Shown: in pieces, positions 5,791-14,163 of the stretch
Layout: every line of letters begins with the position of its first letter
Numbering within the stretch: the first letter of the stretch is position 1
Virus record (IMG/VR): IMGVR_UViG_3300034107_000018
Span: 1 to 24,800 of that record
Origin: a virus
DNA length: 24,800 nucleotides
Strand: one strand, 5' to 3'
Program-made: the position numbers and the translations under genes
Notes under the pieces: model-generated
Told to the model about the DNA's origin: nothing
Databases searched by the model: none
The model's input: only the letters and a program-made list of their open reading frames with translations

Positions 5791-6221
5791 GCTGCTGGAG
5801 TCTGGGCAACCCAGTTGACTGTAGCCTCATCCCACTGGTAGCGCACGTTGCCGCCGTTCATGATGGCATCAGCAGGTCTTGCCACGGGTGCAGCCCAAGT
5901 CATTGTGTCCAAGTAGCCAATCCATGACGGGTAAGGCTTACGGGCTTCATGTTCTGCGGTTCTAAGGGTGGTGTACTCTGCTTCGGTCAAGACCTGCAAG
6001 ACACCAGCAATGGTCGTGTCGGCATCGTCATCACAAGTGCCGTAGTATCTTGGCGCACGGAGGTATGTGCCATCAGATGCTGTGGATACAGGCCATGTTG
6101 ATTGATCATGCCAGATGTGTTTATACCCCTTGACGGCAGGCATTGATGGGCCTGTGCGCTGTGGCTCGGCAGTGCAGACTATTTTGGTTACTGCGTCTAC
6201 TTCGGTTATGCAAATGTACAT
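5787..6221 (-). CDS. Small tail-region protein with Trp-rich C-terminus
   Basis: The 144-residue product starts at ATG 6221 with a strong AAAGGAG ribosome-binding site. The N-terminus is a beta-like strand (MYICITEVDAVTKIVC). The C-terminus has the pattern YPSWIGYLDTMTWAAPVARP followed by YQWDEATVNWV. Trp-rich endings of the form 'YxWDExTxxWV' are common in small proteins coded after phage tail fibres and may be fibre-associated or chaperone-like; this link is from memory. The gene ends in an ATGA overlap with the sulfotransferase, so it may be the fibre-side end of the sulfation cassette and a candidate substrate or partner. It is not a recognised enzyme. Confidence 0.6.
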   Translation of the reverse strand: MYICITEVDAVTKIVCTAEPQRTGPSMPAVKGYKHIWHDQSTWPVSTASDGTYLRAPRYYGTCDDDADTTIAGVLQVLTEAEYTTLRTAEHEARKPYPSWIGYLDTMTWAAPVARPADAIMNGGNVRYQWDEATVNWVAQTPAA

Positions 6222-6239
6222 CGTAATGCTCCTTTGAAA

Positions 6240-7229
6240 TTAAACTGCGACACGGCGGATGGCACGGACACGGCTTGAAGTTGTTTTAGTGAGTAAACCC
6301 TGATAACCGTCATAGAAGCTCTGAAAATACCCCGCCGTGGCAGAATGCTCCGTACTAGCCCAATAACTGAGAGGACTATAGGCTTCTGTGCCTGCGTCTT
6401 GAAAATCCGCAGCAGAAGTTTGTGCCGGAGTTCCAGAAGTGTAACTACTTGCCCTAGCGGGAACAGCGTTAGGGTTTTGCCCAATCGAGCCTCCTGTGCC
6501 GTTAGTTTTTGTTGTTGGTTTTAAATTGTAGTAACACACCTCCAACTCATTCTTGGCAGGCATATACCAGTCAGAATACCCACCAATCACTAAGTCGTTA
6601 CAAAAGTGAGCCGCTGGGTAAACAGTTGAATTGCCATCTGCAACGATATCTGCTGTGTTCTGTGGACCATTAATAACACTATCTGCACCAGATGTTGCCG
6701 TGGCTTCATTTTTATATTGCTTGCTAGAATTTTGTGCAGAAGATTTGGGGCCAACTACAAGGTTGTGCGTAGCAACACTTGATACCCCAATCTGCCCTGC
6801 ATAAAATCCACCGCCAAAGGCCGCACCAATAGCAGGCAAAGCAGGCGTTACGGAATTACTTGCCGCACTTGGTGCGCTTGTACCGCCGGGGGTTGAAGCC
6901 GTAACCGTAAATGTGTATGCAGTCCCGTTTGTTAAACCATTAACAGTAATAGGTGATGCACCTGTGCCCGTCAAACCGCCGGGGCTTGACGTTGCTGTGA
7001 ACGTAACTGTACCCGTGCCAAGGTCTGTAGGCGCAGTGTATGCCACTGTCGCAGAATTTACTCCCGCCGTAGCCGTCCCAATCGTAGGAGCGCCGGGGAT
7101 TCTAGGCCAGATGCCTTGCTTCACAAAGTCTGCTGCTTGACCAAGCGTCCAGATACCTTTAGCCGCTGCGGTTGTCGGGGCTGTTGGGTTCTTGGTGACG
7201 ATGCCGCCGGGGAACTGTTTGATACTCAT
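6240..7229 (-). CDS. FN3 plus DUF1566-like (C-type-lectin-like) receptor-binding protein, paralogue 1
   Basis: This encodes 329 residues with an AAGGA ribosome-binding site. A short N-terminal part carries GIWTLGQAADFVKQGIWP (25-42). Next comes a fibronectin type III domain (about 44-129, GAPTIGTATAG to SAASNSVTPA), then a DUF1566-like domain (about 137-329). Landmarks of the latter are AQFCN-type LVIGGYSDWYMPAKNELE, PARASSYTSGTPAQTS, YWASTEHSATAG and the terminal RVRAIRRVAV. DUF1566 has a C-type lectin fold and occurs in adhesins such as Legionella Lcl. With the tail fibre upstream and two paralogues beside it, receptor binding is the best inference. The segment between YWAST and SRVRAIRR differs most from its paralogues. 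Confidence 0.8.
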   Translation of the reverse strand: MSIKQFPGGIVTKNPTAPTTAAAKGIWTLGQAADFVKQGIWPRIPGAPTIGTATAGVNSATVAYTAPTDLGTGTVTFTATSSPGGLTGTGASPITVNGLTNGTAYTFTVTASTPGGTSAPSAASNSVTPALPAIGAAFGGGFYAGQIGVSSVATHNLVVGPKSSAQNSSKQYKNEATATSGADSVINGPQNTADIVADGNSTVYPAAHFCNDLVIGGYSDWYMPAKNELEVCYYNLKPTTKTNGTGGSIGQNPNAVPARASSYTSGTPAQTSAADFQDAGTEAYSPLSYWASTEHSATAGYFQSFYDGYQGLLTKTTSSRVRAIRRVAV

Positions 7230-7238
7230 GGGTGTTCC

Positions 7239-7904
7239 TTAGACTGCGACACGGCGGATGGCTCGAACACGATAGCTATAGGTCTTGTTGCTGGTGTTGG
7301 TCTGGTCGCCAGTACTAAAATTCTGAAGATTACCGCGCGTAGCAGAAAATTCTGTACTTGACCAATAGGAATCTGAAGAATAAGCCTGTGCGCCAGTAGA
7401 TATTATAAAGTCAGTGGCTGTTGTTTGTGCTGGAGTTCCACTTGTGTAGTTACTAGCTCTGGCAGGGACAGCATTTGCGTTTGTTCCAGAAGACGTATTA
7501 TTACCGCTTGTGTCGGGTTTTAAGTTGTAGTAGCAAACATCAAGTTCGTTTTTTGCTGGCATATACCAGTCAGTAAATCCACCAATTGTCAGACCTTCAC
7601 AGAACTGTGCTGCTGGATGAGTTGCATCATTCATCGCGGCGCTGTTGGCTGGGCCGTTAATGACAGATGTTGTCCCAGCGGTTGAAGTATTACTTGTTTT
7701 CCACTGCAACGAGCTTTGTGCAGTTGCAACAGGTCCAACAACAAGGTTGTAATCTGCTATGCCATTACCAGCGGTTGATATTTGACCTGCAAAAAAACCG
7801 CCACCAAAGACTTGACCAATAACCAATGGTGGGTCAGGCCAAAGGCTTTGACCTTTAGCTTGCATCTGCTGAGTGACTGTCCAGATTCCAGAAAAATTAG
7901 GCAT
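7239..7904 (-). CDS. DUF1566-like (C-type-lectin-like) receptor-binding protein without FN3, paralogue 2
   Basis: The 221-residue product has a TAAGGA ribosome-binding site. It lacks the FN3 domain: the N-terminal GIWTVTQQMQAKGQSLWP (6-23) leads almost directly into the lectin-like domain (about 28-221). Core motifs are FGGGFFAGQIS, LTIGGFTDWYMPAKNELD, PARASNYTSGTPAQTT, YWSSTEFSATRG and the last residues YRVRAIRRVAV. The N-terminal 18-residue motif matches that of paralogue 1 and may be the part that docks onto the tail. It is probably a shorter alternative binding module, produced alongside its neighbours from the same transcript. Confidence 0.78.
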   Translation of the reverse strand: MPNFSGIWTVTQQMQAKGQSLWPDPPLVIGQVFGGGFFAGQISTAGNGIADYNLVVGPVATAQSSLQWKTSNTSTAGTTSVINGPANSAAMNDATHPAAQFCEGLTIGGFTDWYMPAKNELDVCYYNLKPDTSGNNTSSGTNANAVPARASNYTSGTPAQTTATDFIISTGAQAYSSDSYWSSTEFSATRGNLQNFSTGDQTNTSNKTYSYRVRAIRRVAV

Positions 7905-7912
7905 ACGTTTCC

Positions 7913-8833
7913 TTAGACTGCTACTCTGCGGACGGCTCGGACACGGCTTGAAGTTGTTTTTCCAGCACCTCCTCCGTAACTACCTTGATAGCCACTACTA
8001 AATGCCTGTATCCAACCAGCAGAACTAGAAAGCTGTGTACTAGCCCAATAAAAAGAAGCAACAAAATCTTCTGCGCCTGTATCTCTAAAGTCAGTAGCAG
8101 ATGTCTGCGCTGGAGTGCCAGAAGTGTAATTACTGGCTCTAGCAGGAACAGCGTTTGCGTTTATCCCCGCAGGGTCATTAGCTGCCGTTGTTGGTTTTAG
8201 GTTGTAGTAGCAAACTTCTAGCTCGTTCTTTGCTGGCATGTACCAATCGCTAAAGCCACCAATCGTTAGACCTTCACAGAACTGCGCTGCTGGATGGGAT
8301 ATATCATTCATTGATGCGCTATTGGCTGGCCCGGTAATAACAGAATTTGTACCCGCATCGTCTGTATTTACAATTTTAAATTGAACGCTTGTATTTTGAG
8401 CAGACGCAACTGGCCCAACAACTAAGTTGTAGTCCGCTATCCCATTACCTGCTGTAGAGATTTGACCTGCAAAATAGCCGCCGCCTAATACAGCGCCAAT
8501 AACCAAAGGAGTAGCACTATTACTTGCCGCGCTCAAGGGGCTAGGGCCATAAGCATTAGTTGCAAACACTTTAAATGTGTATGCTGTAGCCGCCAAGCCC
8601 GTAACCGATATTGGGGAACTTGCCCCGGTTGTTATGGTTATTGACCCATCGGATGTCTTAATTGCTACAACTGAATACCCAGTAATAGCCCCGCCACCTA
8701 CATCAGCAGGTGCAGTGAAAGCTACAGATACAGAACTAACCCCCGCCGTAGCCGTGCCAATCGTGGGGGCGTCGGGAACCTTCAGCGGGTTGTACCCCGG
8801 CAAGACAATACCAGCTTGATAGCGCATCGACAT
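7913..8833 (-). CDS. FN3 plus DUF1566-like (C-type-lectin-like) receptor-binding protein, paralogue 3
   Basis: This encodes 306 residues. The Shine-Dalgarno sequence is weak (GGGTAG). After a short N-terminus without the GIWT motif, an FN3 domain (about 20-110) begins DAPTIGTATAGVSS, nearly the same as in paralogue 1, also at DNA level. The lectin-like domain follows (about 112-306) with GGGYFAGQISTAGNG, LTIGGFSDWYMPAKNELE, YWASTQLSSSAGWIQAF, a Gly-rich insertion (SYGGGAGK) and terminal SRVRAVRRVAV. Parts are closer to paralogue 2 (ISTAGNGIADYNLVVGPV) and parts to paralogue 1 (FN3 and KTTSSRVRA), which suggests domain shuffling or gene conversion among the three. Confidence 0.8.
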   Translation of the reverse strand: MSMRYQAGIVLPGYNPLKVPDAPTIGTATAGVSSVSVAFTAPADVGGGAITGYSVVAIKTSDGSITITTGASSPISVTGLAATAYTFKVFATNAYGPSPLSAASNSATPLVIGAVLGGGYFAGQISTAGNGIADYNLVVGPVASAQNTSVQFKIVNTDDAGTNSVITGPANSASMNDISHPAAQFCEGLTIGGFSDWYMPAKNELEVCYYNLKPTTAANDPAGINANAVPARASNYTSGTPAQTSATDFRDTGAEDFVASFYWASTQLSSSAGWIQAFSSGYQGSYGGGAGKTTSSRVRAVRRVAV

Positions 8834-8845
8834 GGTGCTACCCGT

Positions 8846-9238
8846 TTAAGTTATGACTTCGTAGCTGATTGTGTAGGTCAACGCGCTTGCTGTACCCGAA
8901 GTAATGGAGATGGAGTTACCTTCCATCAAATAGACAGCGGTGGTCTTGTCAACAGCAATCAGCGAGGCATTGGCAGGTACAGACACGGCTGACACGATAG
9001 GATAAGCCGTACCGCCAGAAGGGGCAGAACCTTGAGCCACAGCGCCGTTTGAGTACACCGCCACCGTAGTATTTGCAGCAGACGCTGTGGTGTTAGCCAC
9101 AACAATCTGATTGATCTTAAACACCGTGCCGCTGGATGCGGCGTTAGGTACAAGAACAACTGCGGATGTGCCGCTAGGTACGTAGTAAGTTGTCGTGCCA
9201 AGAATGGACGTTACGTTGACTATGTTGGGGTTTGCCAT
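8846..9238 (-). CDS. Small beta-rich virion protein
   Basis: The 130-residue product has an AAGGA ribosome-binding site and sits between the tail fibre and the lectin-like genes. It is rich in Ala, Ser, Thr, Val and short beta strands (TTYYVPSGTSAVVLVPN, KINQIVVANTTAS, SISITSGTASALTYTISYEVIT) with no Cys and few charges. This suits a compact beta-sandwich, such as a fibre-tip adaptor or a trimeric decoration between fibre and receptor-binding proteins. I do not recognise a named family. Confidence 0.65.
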   Translation of the reverse strand: MANPNIVNVTSILGTTTYYVPSGTSAVVLVPNAASSGTVFKINQIVVANTTASAANTTVAVYSNGAVAQGSAPSGGTAYPIVSAVSVPANASLIAVDKTTAVYLMEGNSISITSGTASALTYTISYEVIT

Positions 9239-9247
9239 GATGGTTCC

Positions 9248-11419
9248 TTAGAGGCCGAAGATCATTGAAAAAGCGATAGCCTGACCTTTACTGGCCCCGC
9301 TTGCTGCTGGTGCTTGGAAAGTGGGGGCCGCGCCTGAGTTGGCAGTTAAGACATGCCCTGCTGTGCCTGCGGCAGTTGATGTTGGGGCGACTCCTGCGCC
9401 ACCTCCAATGACAACACCGTACTGAGTCAGCGCACCAGACGATGCCAATGTGCCAGATGCTGTGTAGGCTAAAACACCACCAGAAGTTCCTGCCGTTAAT
9501 CCTGTACCACCGCTGCCAACAGCCAGAGTTGCCGACAACCCGGCGGCCGTGCCGGAGGTGTTTTGGTTGAATGTCGGCCACGTTTGCGCACCAGCAAATG
9601 TGATGGCGCCGGTCATGGTGCCGCCAGAAAGGGCTAGGTACCCACTGGCCGGTAGGTAGGCAGCCAGCCAAGCCGAGCCGCTGTACACGCGCATCTCGCT
9701 GACCGTGGTGTTGAAATACAGAGCACCTGTCAGCAGTGCGTTGCCGTCATTGTCCAGAGCCGGGTCGGAAGCCTTTGCCCCAAGGTAGCGGTCATCAAAC
9801 GAGTCGAATGACGCAGCCGCTGACGTGGCGCTGCCAGAGGCAGCCGTTGCACTGCCGGCCGCTGCCGTGGCGCTGTTGCCCGCGTTGGTCTCGCTTGTCG
9901 CCGCAGCAGAAGCCGAAGCCGCCGCGCTGGTCGCGCTGCCCAGAATGCTGTCTACGTAAAACTTGGTCGCGCCATCTTGGTTGGCCGTTGGGTCAGCCAA
10001 GCCGGTGATCTTGTTGGCGCCCATAGCAATGGCGCCTGACATCGTGCCGCCAGTTTTGGCCAGCAGACCAGACACCGTGGTGTCGACCTCGGTCTTGGTG
10101 TAGGCGTTGGTGATGCCGTAGCCCGCAAGGGTCGTCGGGTTTGTGCCGGCAGTCACGCGGCCGTAGGTGTCCACGGTCACAGACGTGTAGGTGCTGGCGC
10201 CGACCCCAGTGGTGGCCAAGTCGATATTGTCCGAGTTGACAACGATGCGGCTGCTGGACGCCGTGCCAACGTCCAAGGTGTTGCCGGTCTTGGTCAGACC
10301 CGCGCCAGCGGTAATCTGGCCAGCCCCTGAGAACTGGACCCAAGTCACCGCAGTTGATCCAAGAGTGCCGCCGGCGTCGATCGTGCAGACCCATCCGCTA
10401 TCTGCGTTGGCCGTGCCGGATTCGACAAAGGTGAATGCCGACGTCAGTTCCACCCAAGTGTCGGCGTCGGTGGACCGGGCCCAAGTGCTGGCAGCCACCA
10501 CGTAAATGCCGTTGTTGGCCGAAGTGCTTTGGTCTTTAACCAGCACCCGGTCGCCGGCAATTACTGCGACTCCGTCGATCGTCTGGGTGCCGGACAGGGT
10601 GATGCTGGCCGTGGTCGCAACAACGCATGAGGCTTTTGCATCCAGCCCTTGTGCGGTGTTGTCAACGTAGTTCTTGGTCGCCGCGTCTTGTGCGGCCGTA
10701 GGGTCGCCAAGGCCCGTGACCTTGCTGGTGCCCATGGCAATGGCGCCTGACATCGTGCCCCCGGTCAAGGCCAAGCGCAACGCGACAGCGGTGTCAACGT
10801 ACCCTTTGTTGGCCGCGTCAGTGGCGCCAGACGGCGTACTCAGACCGGTGATCGTGCTGCCCGTGGCCGAGTTCATGTCCAGAGAGCCGTTGATGGTGAC
10901 GTCGGCAAACGTCGACGTGCCGGTACTGGCGGTCACATTGCCGGTCAGGTCGCCTGTGACGTTGCCAATCACGTTGCCGGTCACACCGCCGGTGACGTTG
11001 CCGGTCAAGTTGCCAGTGAACCCGGAGCTGGCGCTGGCGGTGGTGAAGGCGCCTGTTGAAGCGGTCGTTCCGCCAATCGGAGTACCGTTTATCGTACCCC
11101 CAGTAATCACAACGCTGGAGCCGAGAATTGAGTTGCCGGTGACCGTCAGATTGGTAAAGGTGCCAGCCGCAGCCGTGGTCGCGCCGATCGGCGTGCTGTT
11201 CAGGGTAGATGAGGTGATGGCCAGAGACTGAAGCGCGGAGGACGCAATCAAAGCCGTGCCGGCCGAATTGACCATCGCCACCTTGTAACCGTTGGCGGCC
11301 AAGGTTGGAAGCAGGTCAAAACCGACAGTGATGCTCTCCAGCTCGGTGCGCAGCGTCGCCGACGCACCGGGTGAGTTTGGAGTCGGGTACGTGGTGTGCG
11401 TGTAGTAGGGATTGCTCAT
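9248..11419 (-). CDS. Tail fibre protein
   Basis: The 723-residue product starts at ATG 11419 overlapping the upstream stop as ATGA. The N-terminal SPGASATLRTELESITVGFD (about 16-35) is a typical virion-attachment start. There follow Gly/Thr/Asn repeats (NLTGNVTGGVTGNVIGNVTG, 137-156). Two copies of the fibre repeat GGTMSGAIAMGxxKxTGLxDPTA start near 220 and 457, each ending in a YVD, with a third shorter GGTMTGAI near 599. Between the first two lies a beta-rich domain (260-365, DGVAVIAGDRVLVKDQ). An Ala/Ser coiled-coil stalk (494-537) leads to YFNTTVSEMRVYSGSAW (568-584) and a C-terminal Gly-rich tip ending KGQAIAFSMIFGL. It should trimerise and bind the cell surface. Confidence 0.88.
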   Translation of the reverse strand: MSNPYYTHTTYPTPNSPGASATLRTELESITVGFDLLPTLAANGYKVAMVNSAGTALIASSALQSLAITSSTLNSTPIGATTAAAGTFTNLTVTGNSILGSSVVITGGTINGTPIGGTTASTGAFTTASASSGFTGNLTGNVTGGVTGNVIGNVTGDLTGNVTASTGTSTFADVTINGSLDMNSATGSTITGLSTPSGATDAANKGYVDTAVALRLALTGGTMSGAIAMGTSKVTGLGDPTAAQDAATKNYVDNTAQGLDAKASCVVATTASITLSGTQTIDGVAVIAGDRVLVKDQSTSANNGIYVVAASTWARSTDADTWVELTSAFTFVESGTANADSGWVCTIDAGGTLGSTAVTWVQFSGAGQITAGAGLTKTGNTLDVGTASSSRIVVNSDNIDLATTGVGASTYTSVTVDTYGRVTAGTNPTTLAGYGITNAYTKTEVDTTVSGLLAKTGGTMSGAIAMGANKITGLADPTANQDGATKFYVDSILGSATSAAASASAAATSETNAGNSATAAAGSATAASGSATSAAASFDSFDDRYLGAKASDPALDNDGNALLTGALYFNTTVSEMRVYSGSAWLAAYLPASGYLALSGGTMTGAITFAGAQTWPTFNQNTSGTAAGLSATLAVGSGGTGLTAGTSGGVLAYTASGTLASSGALTQYGVVIGGGAGVAPTSTAAGTAGHVLTANSGAAPTFQAPAASGASKGQAIAFSMIFGL

Positions 11420-13461
11420 CTGAGTCCTCGGCGTAATGTGTAGTGCACGATGACGCTGTTCACCGTGAAAGGCTGAAGGAGATCTGAGTTCGAGGAAATC
11501 CGAATGGCCATGTTTTCAGCGGTCCCGGTAACTTCGATTTCGGACGGCGAAACGTCAGATCCGTCCCACACGAAATTATCCCAAATCATCTCGTCCCAGT
11601 AGCTGGACCTCAAGTCGTTCTGGTAAGACAGATCGGCAGGCTGGGTTATGGACTCCTTGCGGTAGCCCAAGTCGTATCCAAACTGGATTTCGGCGTAAGA
11701 GTCACCGGTTATCTCGACCGACGCCTTGCGGTACCGTTTCAAAACGCGTGGCGATTTCGTTGAGTTGTAGACCAAGTTGATGTTGGCCGCAATGGTCCCG
11801 CCGTCAAAACTGGTCCCCGCGTCCATCTGGTAAACAAAGCCGTTTCCAGATCCAAAGAACTGCACCGTCCCGCCGCTGGGGGCCTCACCGTCAACGCAGC
11901 AGTTGATGGTGTGCGCAAACTGAACCGGCATGCTGCCGAGTAGGTTGGCGTTTGTGATGGTCAGGTACAGGGCGGAACCGTCGGAGAAGAAAACCCGGTA
12001 CTGGCCTTTGTCTCGGTTGACTGAGCTGCCAACGGCCAGTGCCCGGTGCGCTTCAATGAACGGCCGAATGTTCATGGTCAGCGAAGCTGGCACGAAGTTG
12101 CCGAAGTTCAACGATGTGCTCATGCTGATGACACCTCGGTCGTCAAGCACGTAGGACTGGTCCAAGTTCTGCGCGGTGTACGCGTAGCCGCCGGTGCCGG
12201 TGTTGAACGCTGACAGCTGGAATGTGGCTGAGCTTGTGCCGTACAAGACCGACGTGTCCTGACGCGTGTAAACGCCCAAGGCGCCGCTTGATTGGTTACC
12301 CGGCAGGATCAGCAGGTTGGTAATCTCTGCGTTCATGGCGATCTCGCCAGCGCCCAACAAAGGGGTCCATTGGTACGGATAGCCCAAAGCGCTGAATTGC
12401 AAAGAAGCGCCGAAGCTCAAAAACAAATGCTGCTTGTGGAAGCAAATGTGGTTGGGCGTATCCACGGTCATGCCGGTGCGAATGGGCACGTAAGTCGTGC
12501 CGTCAAATTCAAATGCGTTGTTCTTTCCGTCGCACCCGTACATTTTGTAGTTAGCTGTGCCGCCGCCGAAGTTGGCGATCACGGTATCGTAACGGCCGCT
12601 GGGTGCCAAAGTGATTTGCACAGGCGCGGTCAAGACGTGCGCGTAGGTGGTAACACCGATTCGCAAATTCTCACCAACCGTAAAAACTCCGGTAACGGTA
12701 GACAAAATCAATTGACCGGCCGCATCGCTTGAAGCGTAGGTGCCGTCTTCAAGAACCGTGCGGGCCACCACACACGTCGCCCCGCTGGACTGACCGGTCA
12801 AGGTGACGCCGTCTGCGATCGCCAAGACGCCGCTATCAAAAGACATGGTTTTGCCAAGGGTAACGGCAGTCCATCCCGAGGATGTCGACTTGTGCATGAC
12901 CGAAGCTGTTGCACCGGCGTTGTTTCGCCATGCGTACAGGGTGCCGTTGTAGTAGCCCACGCCAAGCACGGATCCGGATCCCGGCACGGCGGTGATGTCG
13001 GCCCGGTAGCTGTCTGCGGCAAGGTTGCGGTAGGTCACGTCCAGCAGGCCGTCGGCTGATATCCCTTGCACATACGTGATGACGCCCACATTGGTCGAGC
13101 TCACCGAGATGCCTTCTGTGGACAAGAAGGTGCCGGTCTCTCGGGTAATCACCACGTCGTTGCCGGTCCGCGCGATGACCACGCCGGTGGCTGCGGATGA
13201 CAAGCCGACGATGGTGTTGCCGACGGCGACCGTGCCGGTCAGTGCGCAGACAAGAATGTTGTAGACCGCAGCCGATGGGCTGGGCCTTCCGTCAAAGCGC
13301 TCGTATCCAGCGATGCGGGTGTAGCCGCCAGTGATTGAGCACTCGAAGTTGGCAGCCCGGCGGGCGATGCCCGGGGGCAATGAAAGAGTTGGGGTGACCT
13401 GATCCAAGCCGCCATTGAGGCGGATGAGATCGTAATTGACTCTGGGCGTGGTCAGTGGCAT
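11416..13461 (-). CDS. Tail tube / nozzle-type structural protein
   Basis: The 681-residue product starts at ATG 13461. The N-terminal motif NGGLDQVTPTLSLPPGIARR followed by ANFECSITGGYTRIAGYERF is characteristic, from memory, of a large conserved tail protein in podoviruses of this type. The body is beta-rich with many aromatic and Gly turns (GVISYVQG-like strands, NFGGGTANYKMYGCDGKNNAFEFDG split over two strands, FGASLQFSALGYPYQW). No transmembrane or catalytic motif is present. Size, position after the head-tail adaptor and before the fibre match the P22 gp10 or T7 gp12 nozzle position. The stop overlaps the fibre start by ATGA. Confidence 0.75.
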   Translation of the reverse strand: MPLTTPRVNYDLIRLNGGLDQVTPTLSLPPGIARRAANFECSITGGYTRIAGYERFDGRPSPSAAVYNILVCALTGTVAVGNTIVGLSSAATGVVIARTGNDVVITRETGTFLSTEGISVSSTNVGVITYVQGISADGLLDVTYRNLAADSYRADITAVPGSGSVLGVGYYNGTLYAWRNNAGATASVMHKSTSSGWTAVTLGKTMSFDSGVLAIADGVTLTGQSSGATCVVARTVLEDGTYASSDAAGQLILSTVTGVFTVGENLRIGVTTYAHVLTAPVQITLAPSGRYDTVIANFGGGTANYKMYGCDGKNNAFEFDGTTYVPIRTGMTVDTPNHICFHKQHLFLSFGASLQFSALGYPYQWTPLLGAGEIAMNAEITNLLILPGNQSSGALGVYTRQDTSVLYGTSSATFQLSAFNTGTGGYAYTAQNLDQSYVLDDRGVISMSTSLNFGNFVPASLTMNIRPFIEAHRALAVGSSVNRDKGQYRVFFSDGSALYLTITNANLLGSMPVQFAHTINCCVDGEAPSGGTVQFFGSGNGFVYQMDAGTSFDGGTIAANINLVYNSTKSPRVLKRYRKASVEITGDSYAEIQFGYDLGYRKESITQPADLSYQNDLRSSYWDEMIWDNFVWDGSDVSPSEIEVTGTAENMAIRISSNSDLLQPFTVNSVIVHYTLRRGLR

Positions 13462-13470
13462 CTGGTCTCT

Positions 13471-14163
13471 TTAGGCAAGAGGCGGACCACTGACAACGGT
13501 TGGCAGCTGGTCGATGTCCAGACGATTCATCAAACGCTTGAATTCAAACTCGCCCCGCTGGTAAACCTCCGGAGCCGACTCATAACCGCCGTAAAACATC
13601 ATGGCCCGGTAGACGATCATCATCTGGAACCGGGTGGGGAAGTAAGCGGAAGGCTCGTCAGTGGCCGCAGAGAACTCGGTGGGCTGCACGTAGAACTCGC
13701 CCACAACAACGTAAGGCTGATCAGGGATCGAGCCAAAACCCAAGTTTTTATCAGGGTCGATCGTGACGACCACTGGCCTTGCATACGTTGTCCGCATGTT
13801 CCCGTACATGTACAGGTTGCGGAACGTCGTGTAGTCCATGTAGTTTGACAGCTGCTCGTCTTTGTAGTCTTGGCCTACAGACGAGATCCGCCAACTGTCA
13901 CGTTTCCAGTTTCCGAAAGTGGTCCCCACACCGGCTTCGGTGGGGGTGTAGATTTGCTGTTGCGTAACCGTGTTGAACTGCACTGGCTGGCGCATCCACT
14001 GCCAATCTTCTTTGGCCGTCTGGATGTCAACCCACGCGCTGTTAATCCACGCAGCGATCCGCGCGGACTCGCCTGTAAGGCCAGTGACGGTGACCAGAGG
14101 GGTGCCGGCGCCTGAGACGCCGCACTCCACCCTTGCGCGATTAATCAGCTGTAGGAAATTCAC
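13471..14163 (-). CDS. Head-to-tail adaptor (connector) protein
   Basis: This encodes 230 residues. The N-terminus MNFLQLINRARVECGVSGAG, then RIAAWINSAWVDIQTAKEDWQWMR, is an alpha-helical pair typical of adaptor proteins that dock under the portal (as P22 gp4 or T7 gp11 do). The C-terminal half is mixed, with FQMMIVYRAMMFYGGYESAPEVYQ-type helices, split here at FQMMIVYRAMMFYGG and APEVYQRGEFEFKRLMNRL. Start ATG overlaps the upstream stop as ATGA, and the nozzle gene follows after ten bases. The gene order portal, capsid, adaptor, nozzle, fibre supports the role. No sequence-level family assignment can be confirmed here. Confidence 0.72.
   Translation of the reverse strand: MNFLQLINRARVECGVSGAGTPLVTVTGLTGESARIAAWINSAWVDIQTAKEDWQWMRQPVQFNTVTQQQIYTPTEAGVGTTFGNWKRDSWRISSVGQDYKDEQLSNYMDYTTFRNLYMYGNMRTTYARPVVVTIDPDKNLGFGSIPDQPYVVVGEFYVQPTEFSAATDEPSAYFPTRFQMMIVYRAMMFYGGYESAPEVYQRGEFEFKRLMNRLDIDQLPTVVSGPPLA

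Noticed and set aside
6240-8833. Active diversity-generating retroelement variable region
   Set aside because: No reverse transcriptase or template repeat in the window, and the paralogues differ also at synonymous sites and in length, unlike adenine-only mutagenesis. Kept only as a hypothesis to test outside the window.
10674-11231. Open frame of 185 codons on the plus strand inside the tail fibre gene
   Set aside because: It is the antisense shadow of a GC-rich, Thr/Gly/Val-repeat coding region; composition (Pro/Val-rich) mirrors the fibre codons and there is no ribosome-binding site or family motif.
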